Positions 30,080-37,899 are shown, numbered from the stretch's first letter. The stretch is 64,000 bases of DNA from Hymenobacter siberiensis (GCF_018967865.2 NZ_JAHLZY020000001.1:1-64000), one strand, 5' to 3'. Notes: a model not told the origin generated them from the letters alone. A program made the numbers and translations.

Positions 30080-30580
30080 ATGAAACAGTACCTGATTCTG
30101 GCCGCCGCCTTATCCTTGGCAGCCTGCAACCGCGACAAAGCCCCCGAAGCGGGCACTGCTGGCATCAACGCCGCCGCAACCGTGGAAACCGACGCGGCTA
30201 ACCCCACCGTGGACAACCCCAACGTGGTGAGCGACAACGAAACGCCCAACCCCAACGCCCCGGTGATGAAATTTGCCGAAGCCGAGTTTGACTTCGGCGA
30301 CATTCAGCCCGATTCCAAAGTTCACCACACGTTTACCTTTACCAACACCGGCAAGTCGCCGCTGCTGATTGAAGATGCTACCGCTTCCTGCGGCTGCACC
30401 ACGCCCAGCTGGACCAAGGAGCCCGTGGCTCCCGGGGCCGAAGGCAAGATGGAAGTGCAGTTTGATAGCCGGGGCAAGCAGGGCATCATCAGCAAGCAGG
30501 TAGCGATACGGGCCAACACCCAGCCCGGCATCACCACCCTGCTCATCAAAGGCAACGTACTCACTCCCAAGGCTAATTAG
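30080..30580 (+). CDS. DUF1573 lipoprotein
   Basis: A 166-residue protein with lipoprotein signal MKQYLILAAALSLAAC, so Cys16 is the likely acylated residue. After a low-complexity spacer (about 17-65) comes a DUF1573 immunoglobulin-like domain (about 68-166): FDFGDIQPDSKVHHTFTF, the conserved ATASCGCTTPSW and VQFDSRGKQG. The family is abundant in Bacteroidota and of unknown function. It is positioned 26 bases before yajC. An upstream in-frame ATG would hide the signal, so 30080 is chosen. Confidence 0.9.
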   Translation: MKQYLILAAALSLAACNRDKAPEAGTAGINAAATVETDAANPTVDNPNVVSDNETPNPNAPVMKFAEAEFDFGDIQPDSKVHHTFTFTNTGKSPLLIEDATASCGCTTPSWTKEPVAPGAEGKMEVQFDSRGKQGIISKQVAIRANTQPGITTLLIKGNVLTPKAN

Positions 30581-30606
30581 CCATCCACGCTTTTCATTCA
30601 AACGCC

Positions 30607-30942
30607 ATGTTTCTGACTTTTTTACTGAAAGCGGCCGGTGGGGCCGACTACGCCCAGCCGCTGTTTCTGCTGATTGCCGCTGGCGTCTTCTATTTTTTTA
30701 TGATTCGGCCGCAACAGAAGCGGGCCACCGATGCCAAAACCTTCCGCCAGTCGCTGGCTAAGGGTTCGCGCATTGTCACTATCGGTGGCCTGCACGGGCT
30801 GGTGGTGGAGCTCACCGACGACACCGTGGTGGTGGAGGTGGACCGAGGCACCAAGCTGCGCTTCGACCGCTCGGCCATTGCCCGCGAAGTAGGCAACAAA
30901 GCCAACACCGGCACTGGAGCCGACACCATCGGGGCCGCTTAA
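30607..30942 (+). CDS. yajC: preprotein translocase subunit YajC
   Basis: A 111-residue protein: a single membrane segment (LFLLIAAGVFYFFMI, about 19-33), the diagnostic RPQQKR after it, then the small cytoplasmic domain (GSRIVTIGGLHGLVVEL, VEVDRGTKLRFDRSAI). YajC associates with SecDF to assist protein export. The next gene starts 4 bases after its stop, so the two are certainly cotranscribed. Confidence 0.95.
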   Translation: MFLTFLLKAAGGADYAQPLFLLIAAGVFYFFMIRPQQKRATDAKTFRQSLAKGSRIVTIGGLHGLVVELTDDTVVVEVDRGTKLRFDRSAIAREVGNKANTGTGADTIGAA

Positions 30943-30945
30943 CTC

Positions 30946-31638
30946 ATGGACGGGCCGCTGAATCGGGCAGGCTGGCTGCTGCGCTGGTTCGTGCGGCCCT
31001 TTGCGGGCCAGGAGCCCAGCTTTTACCGGGCCATCACGGCCTGCCTGCTCGCGGCGGGCCTGTTCTGGCAAATGAATGCCCTGAACAAAACCTACACCAC
31101 CCGCCTGAACTACCCACTGGCCTGGCACTACGACTCGGTGCACTACGTGCCAATGCGGTCCTTACCGACGGCACTACCCGTCACGGTTACGGGCCAGGGC
31201 TGGCGACTGCTGCGGGCCAACCTGGGCTGGGGCACCCACCCCGCCGACCTGCGCCCCGTGCCACTGCCCGGCACCCGCTACCTGCCCGCCACCGCCTGGC
31301 GCCGGGGCCTGCAAAACGCGCTGGAAGGCGTGCAGATAACCGAGTGGGCCGGCGATACCCTGCGCCTCACCTTCGACCGCTATGCCAGCCGCCGGCTGCC
31401 GCTGGCCCTGCCTCCCGACTCGGCCAGGCGCTACAGGGCCAGCTTCACGCCCGCCATGGTTACGTTTCGGGGGCCGGCCAGCCTAGTGCAGGCGCTGCCC
31501 AACCCCTACCCCATTGCACCGCCCCAGGCTTCGGCCCCAGGCAAGGCGGAGGAAGTAGAGGTTGAGGCCATTGTGGTTACGCCGGCCCGCATCCGAGCGT
31601 CTGTGCCCACGGTGCAGCTACGCCAGACGCGGCGATAG
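30946..31638 (+). CDS. YbbR-like domain membrane protein
   Basis: A 230-residue protein with one N-terminal membrane segment (ITACLLAAGLFWQMNALN, about 27-44), then an extracytoplasmic part with a YbbR-like beta domain (YPLAWHYDSV, LPVTVTGQGWRLL, LRPVPLPGTRYLP). YbbR/CdaR proteins regulate diadenylate cyclase in Firmicutes; Bacteroidota copies between yajC and coaE have no demonstrated role. The gene starts 4 bases after yajC and ends 37 bases before coaE. Confidence 0.78.
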   Translation: MDGPLNRAGWLLRWFVRPFAGQEPSFYRAITACLLAAGLFWQMNALNKTYTTRLNYPLAWHYDSVHYVPMRSLPTALPVTVTGQGWRLLRANLGWGTHPADLRPVPLPGTRYLPATAWRRGLQNALEGVQITEWAGDTLRLTFDRYASRRLPLALPPDSARRYRASFTPAMVTFRGPASLVQALPNPYPIAPPQASAPGKAEEVEVEAIVVTPARIRASVPTVQLRQTRR

Positions 31639-31675
31639 TTTCAGCTGCTTGTTCACATAAATCTCAGTTTTCCTC

Positions 31676-32284
31676 ATGCTACGCATCGGCATCACCGGCG
31701 GAATCGGCTCGGGCAAAAGCATTGTCAGCCGCTTGTTTCATGCGCTGGGCGTGCCCATCTACGATGCCGATACGCGCGCCCGCTGGGTGATGGAAAACGA
31801 TGCGCAACTACGGGCGCAGCTCATCGCCGCCTTCGGCCCTGCTACGTATGATGCCGCCGGCCGCCTCAACCGGCCCGTGCTGGCCGGCACCGTGTTCAAC
31901 AACCCGGGGCTGCTGGCCCAGCTCAATGGCTTGGTGCATCCGCACGTAGGCACCGATTTTGAGCGATGGGCCGTAGCACAGGCACGGGCCGGCCACGCCT
32001 ACGTGCTAAAAGAAGCCGCACTGCTGTTTGAGGCCGGCTCCTACAAGCAGCTCGACCGCGTCATCACCGTATTTGCGCCGCTGGCGGTGCGGGCGGCCCG
32101 CGTACTGCGCCGCGACCCGCACCGCTCGGCCGCCGATGTGCAGGCCATCATGGCCAAGCAGCTTAGCGAGGAGGAGAAAATGGCACGGGCCGACTACGTG
32201 CTCACCAACGACGATGTGCTGCCCCTGCTGCCGCAGGTGCTGGCCCTGCACGCAGCCTTCGGGGTTCGGCCAGCCACCCTATAA
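31676..32284 (+). CDS. coaE: dephospho-CoA kinase
   Basis: A 202-residue kinase catalysing the last step of coenzyme A synthesis (3'-phosphorylation of dephospho-CoA). The P-loop GITGGIGSGKS is at residues 5-15, followed by the CoaE signature VPIYDADTRARWVM. Also present are HPHVGTDFERW, KEAALLFEAGS and RDPHRSAADVQAIMAKQ. Two pantothenate genes (panC, panD) are elsewhere in the window, so two arms of the CoA pathway are represented. It is the last gene of the nusB-coaE run. Confidence 0.95.
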   Translation: MLRIGITGGIGSGKSIVSRLFHALGVPIYDADTRARWVMENDAQLRAQLIAAFGPATYDAAGRLNRPVLAGTVFNNPGLLAQLNGLVHPHVGTDFERWAVAQARAGHAYVLKEAALLFEAGSYKQLDRVITVFAPLAVRAARVLRRDPHRSAADVQAIMAKQLSEEEKMARADYVLTNDDVLPLLPQVLALHAAFGVRPATL

Positions 32285-32290
32285 ATAAAG

Positions 32291-32317
32291 AAAGGCTACC
32301 TCTTGCGAGGCAGCCTT
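32291..32317. terminator. hairpin after coaE
   Basis: AAGGCTACCTC against GAGGCAGCCTT with one mismatch and a 4-base loop. The T-run is weak. It lies between convergent coaE and the ArsR-type gene. Confidence 0.5.
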
Positions 32318-32337
32318 GTCCTTCGGACGCTGGTAGC

Positions 32338-32658
32338 TTAGATGCGGGCGGAGTAATCCTCCAGGGTATCAATCACTTTCAGGAGCTGGGGCACCGCCAG
32401 CGAATAATAAATCTTCGTGCCGACTTTGCTGGACTTCAACACGCCCCGGTCTTTGAGGGTGATGAGGTGCTGCGAGGCAATGGCTTGGGGCAAGTCGAGG
32501 GCCTGGTAAATATCGGTCACCGACATTTGGCTGTCTTTGCCCTTTGTCTTCCCTAGTAGGTCCACAATGGCAAGCCGCTTAGGATGAGATAGAACCTTGA
32601 GCATAGCCGCGGCGCGGTCCAACTGTTGCGCTTCTACACGCGAATGCAATGGTTTCAT
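32338..32658 (-). CDS. ArsR/SmtB-type winged-helix repressor
   Basis: A 106-residue one-domain regulator. The HTH runs from about 20 to 85: LKVLSHPKRLAIVDLL, IYQALDLPQAIASQHLITLKDRGVLKSSKVGTKIYYSL. It contains no cysteine, so it is not a classical arsenic/cadmium sensor of the ELCVCDL type; other signals such as redox or protein partners are possible. A perfect 14-base palindrome 59 bases upstream of its start (32717-32730) is a candidate operator for autoregulation. Confidence 0.88.
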   Translation of the reverse strand: MKPLHSRVEAQQLDRAAAMLKVLSHPKRLAIVDLLGKTKGKDSQMSVTDIYQALDLPQAIASQHLITLKDRGVLKSSKVGTKIYYSLAVPQLLKVIDTLEDYSARI

Positions 32659-32716
32659 GAAATCGATAAAAAGTGAAGGGAGAAGTGGAAGAGTAGAATA
32701 AGTGCAATACAGTAGT

Positions 32717-32730
32717 ACTACATATGTAGT
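32717..32730. promoter_or_regulatory. candidate operator palindrome
   Basis: Perfect palindrome ACTACATATGTAGT in the divergent region between the ArsR-type gene (start 32658) and the dehydrogenase gene (start 32904). Its size and symmetry suit a winged-helix dimer. Binding is inferred. Confidence 0.5.
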
Positions 32731-32854
32731 TCCGAACCATTACGCAAAATAGGGATAAAGGGGTTTGTTATTCCTAAAATACTATAATATTTATTCATTT
32801 TTATTTCTTGCTGAAATGCTATTTCCGACGTCCACCCACTTCGGGGGCGGGCGC

Positions 32855-32862
32855 TACCTTTG
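32855..32862 (+). promoter_or_regulatory. -7 box before the 32904 dehydrogenase
   Basis: Perfect TACCTTTG 41 bases before the ATG. No TTG at the expected distance is seen. Confidence 0.5.
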
Positions 32863-32903
32863 CGGGTCTGCTTATTGGCAGATTCTTTCACTATTCCCAC
32901 CCT

Positions 32904-34133
32904 ATGCTTGACCTCCTCACCAAGTTTGAAAACAAGCGCCCCGAAATCGTCTTCGAATGGAAAGACGCCGAAACCGAAGCCGAAGGCTGGGTCGTTATCA
33001 ACTCCTTGCGGGGCGGAGCCGCCGGCGGTGGCACCCGCATGCGCAAGGGCCTGGATAAGCGCGAAGTAGAAAGCCTGGCCAAAACGATGGAGGTCAAGTT
33101 CACGGTATCCGGGCCGGCCATTGGCGGGGCCAAGTCAGGCATCAACTTCGACCCGCAGGACCCCCGCAAGCGCGGCGTGCTGGAGCGCTGGTACCGCGCC
33201 GTGTTCCCGCTGCTAAAAAATTATTATGGCACCGGCGGCGACCTAAACGTGGATGAGATTCACGAAGTCATCGCCATTACCGAGGAATACGGCCTCTGGC
33301 ACCCGCAGGAAGGCGTGGTGAACGGCCACTACCACGCCACCGAGCCCCAGAAAATTCAGAAGCTCGGCCAACTCCGCCAAGGCGTTATCAAGGTGGTGGA
33401 AGATGCCACCTTCTCGCCCAATCTGGCCCGCAAGTACACCGTGGCCGACCTCATCACCGGCTACGGCGTGGCCGAGGGCGTGCGTCACTACTACCGCCTC
33501 TGGCCCGGCACCGAGCTGCGCGGGCAGCGTGCCATCATCCAGGGCTGGGGCAATGTGGGCGCGGCGGCGGCCTATTACCTGGCCGGCCAGGGCGTGCGCA
33601 TTGTGGGCATTATCGACCGGGCCGGCGGGCTGCTGAACGCCGAGGGCTTCGGGCTGGAAGAAATCCGGGCGCTGCTGCTGGCCCGCCAGGGCAATGCGCT
33701 CACGACCGACAACTTGCTCTCCTTCGAGGAAGTGAACGAGAAAGTGTGGTCCATGGGGGCCGATATTTTTATTCCAGCCGCTTCGTCGCGCCTCGTGGCG
33801 CGTGGGCAGGTAGAGCAGCTACTGGCCGGCGGCCTCAAGGTGATTAGCTGCGGGGCCAACGTGCCGTTTGCCGACCCCGAGATTTTCTTCGGCCCCACCG
33901 GCGTCTTTGCCGACGAGCGCACGGCCGTTATCCCCGATTTTATTGCCAACTGCGGCATGGCCCGCGTGTTTGCTTACCTCATGGAAACCGGCGCCGAAAT
34001 CACCGACCAAGCCATTTTTGCCGATACGTCGCGCATCATCGGCGCGGCCCTGGAGCGCACCCACGCCGAGAACGCACAGCCCACCGGCATTGCGCAGCGC
34101 TCGTTCGAAATGGCACTGCGCCAGCTGGTATAG
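32904..34133 (+). CDS. glutamate dehydrogenase-like enzyme (Glu/Leu/Phe/Val dehydrogenase family)
   Basis: A 409-residue dehydrogenase beginning MLDLLTKFENKRPEIVF. Features: GGAAGGGTRMRKGLD, the catalytic Lys region VSGPAIGGAKSGINFDP, GTGGDLNVDEIHEV, the cofactor-binding Rossmann motif IQGWGNVGAAAAYYL and SCGANVPFADPEIFF. It is closer in length to glutamate dehydrogenases than the leucine dehydrogenase at 25990, but the opening is atypical, and amino-acid preference cannot be read from sequence. The ATG at 32904 follows a TACCTTTG box. A 26-base-arm palindrome follows its stop. Confidence 0.88.
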   Translation: MLDLLTKFENKRPEIVFEWKDAETEAEGWVVINSLRGGAAGGGTRMRKGLDKREVESLAKTMEVKFTVSGPAIGGAKSGINFDPQDPRKRGVLERWYRAVFPLLKNYYGTGGDLNVDEIHEVIAITEEYGLWHPQEGVVNGHYHATEPQKIQKLGQLRQGVIKVVEDATFSPNLARKYTVADLITGYGVAEGVRHYYRLWPGTELRGQRAIIQGWGNVGAAAAYYLAGQGVRIVGIIDRAGGLLNAEGFGLEEIRALLLARQGNALTTDNLLSFEEVNEKVWSMGADIFIPAASSRLVARGQVEQLLAGGLKVISCGANVPFADPEIFFGPTGVFADERTAVIPDFIANCGMARVFAYLMETGAEITDQAIFADTSRIIGAALERTHAENAQPTGIAQRSFEMALRQLV

Positions 34134-34137
34134 GGTT

Positions 34138-34202
34138 ATTTGGTGCTATCCAATTCGTCAGGCTGCGCTGCGCTGTGCCTGACGAATTGGATAGCACCAA
34201 AT
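34138..34202. repeat. palindrome with perfect 26-base arms
   Basis: Arms 34138-34163 and 34177-34202 (core TATCCAATTCGTCAGGC) around a 13-base loop CTGCGCTGCGCT-like. It starts 4 bases after the dehydrogenase stop. No T-run follows. Confidence 0.92.
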
Positions 34203-34255
34203 CCTTTCAACCCACAGCATTTTTATTTGATAACAATTCGATAACTTTGACGCCC

Positions 34256-34288
34256 TACTTTTGGTCGCCCCGCATCCGGGGCGATTTT
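34256..34288 (+). promoter_or_regulatory. promoter -7 box followed by a leader hairpin
   Basis: A TACTTTTG box (34256-34263), with a second candidate TAACTTTG at 34242-34249, is followed at once by a perfect 8-base stem TCGCCCCG/CGGGGCGA (34265-34284) and TTTT. The start codon of the LOG gene is 30 bases further. This is a 5'-end hairpin or small attenuator. Confidence 0.5.
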
Positions 34289-34317
34289 GCTTTTGAAGGA
34301 ATTCCCAATTGAATAAT

Positions 34318-35187
34318 ATGTCTACAATCAAAAAAGCTAAGACCAGCAAAACCAAACTCTCCGACGACATGCTGAATGCCGGCAGCGGCAAGACCATCAC
34401 GCAACCCAACGTCAACGACGACAAGCTCACCTCCATCACGGAGATGCGCCAAACCACCAATGGCCAGACCGCCATGGCCATCGATGATGAGCAGCGCCTG
34501 CGCAAAGCCTTCGTGGACAAGGACTGGAACGAGATTAAAATCGCCGACTCCTGGCAGATTTTCAAGGTGATGGCCGAGTTCGTGGAGGGCTTCGAGAAGA
34601 TGTCCAAAATTGGTCCTTGCGTGAGCATCTTCGGCTCGGCCCGCACCAAGCCCGACAACCCTTACTACCAGCTGGCCGAGGAAATTGCCTCGAAGCTGGT
34701 GCGTCACGGCTACGGCGTTATCACGGGCGGCGGCCCCGGCATCATGGAAGCCGGCAATAAGGGCGCCCGCGCCGAGGGCGGTAAGTCGGTGGGCCTCAAT
34801 ATTGAGTTGCCCTTCGAGCAAACCCACAACATCTACATCGACCAGGACAAGTGCATCGACTTCGACTACTTCTTTGTGCGGAAGGTGATGTTTGTGAAGT
34901 ACGCGCAGGCCTTTGTGGGCATGCCCGGCGGTTTCGGCACCCTCGACGAACTGTTTGAGGCCATGACGCTAATTCAGACCAAAAAAATCAGCCGCTTCCC
35001 CATCGTACTGGTGGGCTCGGCCTACTGGAACGGCCTGTTTAAGTGGATTGAGGACGTGATGCTGCACGAGGAGCACAACATCTCGGCCGAGGACATGCAG
35101 CTGGTGCAGATTGTGGACGACGCGAGCGAAGCCGTGAAAATCATCGACGACTTCTACCACAAGTACCTGTTGTCGCCGAACTTCTAG
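34318..35187 (+). CDS. LOG-family protein (cytokinin riboside monophosphate phosphoribohydrolase-like)
   Basis: A 289-residue protein. The first 95 residues are charged and low in conservation (MSTIKKAKTSKTKLSDD). They are followed by the LOG Rossmann domain with VSIFGSARTKPDNPYY, GVITGGGPGIMEAGNKGA and the family motif PGGFGTLDELFEAMTLIQT. LOG proteins hydrolyse nucleoside 5'-monophosphates to base plus ribose phosphate; bacterial ones may act on AMP or related nucleotides. Catalytic Arg and Glu in PGGxGTxxE are present. It is transcribed behind a leader hairpin and ends before a strong terminator. Confidence 0.9.
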   Translation: MSTIKKAKTSKTKLSDDMLNAGSGKTITQPNVNDDKLTSITEMRQTTNGQTAMAIDDEQRLRKAFVDKDWNEIKIADSWQIFKVMAEFVEGFEKMSKIGPCVSIFGSARTKPDNPYYQLAEEIASKLVRHGYGVITGGGPGIMEAGNKGARAEGGKSVGLNIELPFEQTHNIYIDQDKCIDFDYFFVRKVMFVKYAQAFVGMPGGFGTLDELFEAMTLIQTKKISRFPIVLVGSAYWNGLFKWIEDVMLHEEHNISAEDMQLVQIVDDASEAVKIIDDFYHKYLLSPNF

Positions 35188-35195
35188 GACCACGG

Positions 35196-35229
35196 ATTTT
35201 TCGGATTTTAGCGGATTTCACGGATTTTG
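35196..35229. repeat. short tandem CGGATTT repeat
   Basis: Four irregular units of CGGATTTT with 1-3 base spacers (ACGGATTTTTCGGATTTTAG...). AT-rich, 3' of the LOG gene, no other function seen. Confidence 0.7.
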
Positions 35230-35266
35230 TAGTCGGTACTATTCGGTTTCGAAACCATTGCATTGG

Positions 35267-35297
35267 AAAGCCGCTTCTTCGGGAGCGGCTTTTTTTG
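35267..35297 (+). terminator. terminator after the LOG gene
   Basis: Stem AAGCCGCT/AGCGGCTT with an 8-base loop followed by TTTTTT, 80 bases past the LOG stop and 46 bases before crtY. Confidence 0.88.
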
Positions 35298-35342
35298 TTA
35301 CTAGCTTCGTTCGTTTGCCGCCGGTTTGGCGGGTTTTCTCTT

Positions 35343-36542
35343 ATGTCATCAACTGCTGCCGCCACTAATTCAGAATTTGATTACCTCATTGTGGGCGGCG
35401 GCGCGGCGGGGCTTAGCCTGGCGTACCACATTGCGCAGGAACCCCGGCTGGCCGGCAAGAAAGTCCTGATTATTGAGCCCGATGCCAAGATGCAGAACGA
35501 CCGCACCTGGTCGTTCTGGGCCGATGAGCCGGGGATGTTCGACGACATTGTGGCGCACGAGTGGCGCAAAATAGCTTTCCGTAGCCCCGGCTTCGAGCGC
35601 GTGATTGACCTGGGCCGCTACCGCTACAAAACCATCAACGGGCTGGATTACTACCGCTTCGTGCAGAAGGCGCTGGCTGATAATCCGCAATTCACGCGGG
35701 TGCACGGCAATGTCGAGCAGTTGGAAAACACACCGGCTGGCACACACGCCACCACGGCGAATGGCGATGCCTACACCGCCCGCTACGCCTTCGACAGCCG
35801 CCCGCCCAACTTAGCGCAGCTGCGGCAGCCCGAGAAGCATCGCTACCTGCTACAGCACTTCGTGGGCTGGGAAATCGAAACCGAATCCGACGTTTTCGAC
35901 CCCGCCACGGTGGAGTTCATGGACTTTCGCGGCGCCCAGCAGCACGAGGCCCGGTTTATTTACGTGCTGCCTTTCTCACCACGCAAAGCCTTGGTTGAAT
36001 ACACGTTGTTTTCGGGAACCGTATTACCCAAAGCGGAGTATGAAGCGGCAATCCGCACGTATCTGAGCGAAACCCTCGGGCTGAAAACGTACCGCATTGT
36101 GGCTGAGGAAGTAGGAGCAATTCCGATGACCGACCACCCGCTACCGGCCCGCAACGGCGCGCACATCATCAATCTGGGCACGCGGGGCGGGCGGGCCAAG
36201 CCCAGCACCGGCTACGCCTTCAAGCGCATTCAGCAGCACTCGGCGCGGCTGATAGCGGCGCTGGCCACCACCGGCCACCCACCCACCAACGCCACCGGCG
36301 ATAAATGGCAGTTCCAACTGTTCGACACGCTCTTGCTCGACATCATGCAGCGGCGGGGCGAAACGACCCGCGACATCTTCCGGCAGCTCTTCGAGCGCAA
36401 CCCGGTGGAGCGCATCTTCCGCTTTCTGGATGAGCAAACTTCCTGGGCCGATAACCTGCGGGTGATGAATTCGGTATCGGCGGGGCCGTTTATGCGGTCC
36501 ATCGGGCAGGTCCTGCGCGGCCGACCGGGAAAAAGGAGTTAG
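35343..36542 (+). CDS. crtY: lycopene beta-cyclase family protein
   Basis: A 399-residue flavoprotein-like enzyme. The N-terminal dinucleotide-binding motif is FDYLIVGGGAAGLSLAYH (about 12-29). The cyclase motif is DRTWSFWADEPG and the substrate-region motif IPMTDHPLPARNG; near the end is FMRSIGQVLRGRPG. The enzyme cyclises lycopene ends to beta-ionone rings in carotenoid synthesis, consistent with the orange-red pigment of many Cytophagales. No other crt gene is adjacent. The stop codon TAG lies inside the left arm of a palindrome. Confidence 0.9.
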   Translation: MSSTAAATNSEFDYLIVGGGAAGLSLAYHIAQEPRLAGKKVLIIEPDAKMQNDRTWSFWADEPGMFDDIVAHEWRKIAFRSPGFERVIDLGRYRYKTINGLDYYRFVQKALADNPQFTRVHGNVEQLENTPAGTHATTANGDAYTARYAFDSRPPNLAQLRQPEKHRYLLQHFVGWEIETESDVFDPATVEFMDFRGAQQHEARFIYVLPFSPRKALVEYTLFSGTVLPKAEYEAAIRTYLSETLGLKTYRIVAEEVGAIPMTDHPLPARNGAHIINLGTRGGRAKPSTGYAFKRIQQHSARLIAALATTGHPPTNATGDKWQFQLFDTLLLDIMQRRGETTRDIFRQLFERNPVERIFRFLDEQTSWADNLRVMNSVSAGPFMRSIGQVLRGRPGKRS

Positions 36543-36846
36543 GAGTGCAGAGTTAATGGGTAGGGCCATTGCACCAAATGCACAGTTAGCGTTGCTATAG
36601 TTGAGCTAATACTCACAACGCATTGACCAATAACATGCTTTGAACAAGGCAAGTTGTGAGGAGGCTGTTGTAACTATTTGAGCAACCAGTAAATCATTTC
36701 ACCGAATCCTGGCGCTGGAAAGGGCCTTCCGATTCAGCAATCGACACATGTTTTTTTAAGCTCAACCAGAAAACGCTAACTGTGCATTTGGTGCAATGAC
36801 CCTAGTTAATGGGTACTACAAACTCTTAACTCTGCACTCCTAACTC
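36536..36846. repeat. palindrome of AGTTAGGAGTGCAGAGTTAA, split by a MITE
   Basis: Perfect 21-base arms at 36536-36556 and 36826-36846. Without the 242-base insertion and one copy of its target duplication the loop would be about 16 bases. Both convergent genes end in it: the crtY TAG (36540-36542) lies in the left arm and the ABC gene's TAG (36840-36842) in the right. Confidence 0.92.
36562..36803. mobile_element. MITE, 242 bases, non-coding
   Basis: Terminal inverted repeats of 32 bases with one mismatch (36562-36593 and 36772-36803; AGGGCCATTGCACCAAATG...). Weaker pairing continues inward (GTTGAGC/GCTCAAC). Exact 11-base direct repeats AGTTAATGGGT flank it (36551-36561 and 36804-36814). 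There is no reading frame of note inside. It is a non-autonomous element moved by a transposase elsewhere in the genome; the ends differ from those of both IS elements in this window. Confidence 0.9.
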
Positions 36847-37622
36847 TTAACTCCCAACGGCGCCTGCTCCAGCCATGCTCGGGCCTCGCGCACCGTAGCT
36901 TCGGACAGGGGGCGTAGCTGCGGCTCCGGCTCCGAAAGGTTCAGTAGATAGCCGGTGAGGGCGGGCAGGTTGTCGAGGTCGTGGGTGCTGCACAGCACGG
37001 TTTTGCCCTGCTGGGTGGCCCAGTCGTGCACGAGGCTGAACACCTGGCGACGGTAGTACACATCAAGCTGCTGGGTGGGCTCATCGAGCAAATACACTTG
37101 CGCATCCTGCAGGCTGAGCTGGGCCAGCCACACCAGTTGCTGCTCGCCACCGGAGAGCTGGGTAAAATCGCGGGCGCCCAGATGGGCCATGCCCACTCGG
37201 GCTAAGGCAGCATCGGCCAATACATAATCAGCTAGTGAATAGGCGCTTAGCAAGCCGTGGTGGCGGTAGCGGCCCATCACCACCAGCTCGCGCACGGCAA
37301 TGGCAAAGTCGAGGCTGCCGCGCTGCGGCAGGTAGCCCAACAGGCCAGCCGTCGCGGCGCGGCGCAGGTCGCGCACTTCGTGGCCGTGCAGCCTGACGCT
37401 GCCCTCATAGGGTAGCTGGCCTGTGAGTACCCGGAAAAGCGTGGTTTTGCCGCTGCCATTGTGTCCCACCACGGCCACGAAAGCCGGCGCGGGCAGGCAC
37501 AAAAAAAGGTTGCGGACCAACACCCTACCGGGGTAGCCCGCAACCAAGTGTTGAATGTTGATTGTTGAGGGTTGAGGGTTGAGTGACGAATTATTACTCG
37601 TCAACAAGTCAATGTCATTCAT
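36840..37622 (-). CDS. ABC transporter ATPase, iron-siderophore/B12 type (FecE/BtuD-like)
   Basis: A 260-residue stand-alone ATPase with Walker A VVGHNGSGKTTL, Q-loop YLPQRGSL, signature LSGGEQQLVWLAQ, Walker B VYLLDEPTQQLD and H-loop CSTHDLDNL. The FecE-like spacing suggests import of iron chelates, haem or cobalamin. The permease and binding protein are not in this window. Residues about 12-26 (SLNPQPSTINIQHL) are encoded by the arm of an intergenic palindrome (37549-37652), including the first strand of the ABC domain. The gene therefore starts within repeat DNA; the true start could be internal or at 37622. Confidence 0.88.
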   Translation of the reverse strand: MNDIDLLTSNNSSLNPQPSTINIQHLVAGYPGRVLVRNLFLCLPAPAFVAVVGHNGSGKTTLFRVLTGQLPYEGSVRLHGHEVRDLRRAATAGLLGYLPQRGSLDFAIAVRELVVMGRYRHHGLLSAYSLADYVLADAALARVGMAHLGARDFTQLSGGEQQLVWLAQLSLQDAQVYLLDEPTQQLDVYYRRQVFSLVHDWATQQGKTVLCSTHDLDNLPALTGYLLNLSEPEPQLRPLSEATVREARAWLEQAPLGVKS

Positions 37623-37652
37623 TCAACCCTCAACATTTAACATTCAACACTT
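37549..37652. repeat. palindrome of TTGAATGTT and GTTGAGGGTTGA words
   Basis: Outer arms of about 29 bases (from 37549 and ending near 37652) match with 2 mismatches, and extra GTTGAGG units lie between. The left arm is inside the 5' coding region of the ABC ATPase gene. Confidence 0.85.
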
Positions 37653-37874
37653 CTAATATTCGTCCTCGTTGAACATGAAGTCCTCCTTGGTCGGGTAGTC
37701 GGGCCATACTTCCTCGATGTTTTCGTAGGGCTGGCCGTCGTCTTCCAAGGCTTGCAGGTTCTCAACTACCTCCATGGGCGCACCCGAGCGGATAGAAAAG
37801 TCAATCAGTTCGTCTTTGGTGGCGGGCCAGGGAGCATCTTCCAGGTAGGAAGCAAGTTCGAGTGTCCAATACAT
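37653..37874 (-). CDS. DUF2795 small protein
   Basis: A 73-residue acidic protein, MYWTLELASYLEDAPWPATKDEL... ending MFNEDEY. This is the short Bacteroidota form of DUF2795, conserved in the phylum and of unknown function. Length and the WPATKDELIDFS core match. The ATG at 37874 is chosen over an earlier start because of the family length. A promoter with TTTG, 19 bases and TACCTTCG lies at 37900-37929. Confidence 0.85.
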   Translation of the reverse strand: MYWTLELASYLEDAPWPATKDELIDFSIRSGAPMEVVENLQALEDDGQPYENIEEVWPDYPTKEDFMFNEDEY

Positions 37875-37899
37875 AATGAAGCGGATAAAAAAGGGTTGG

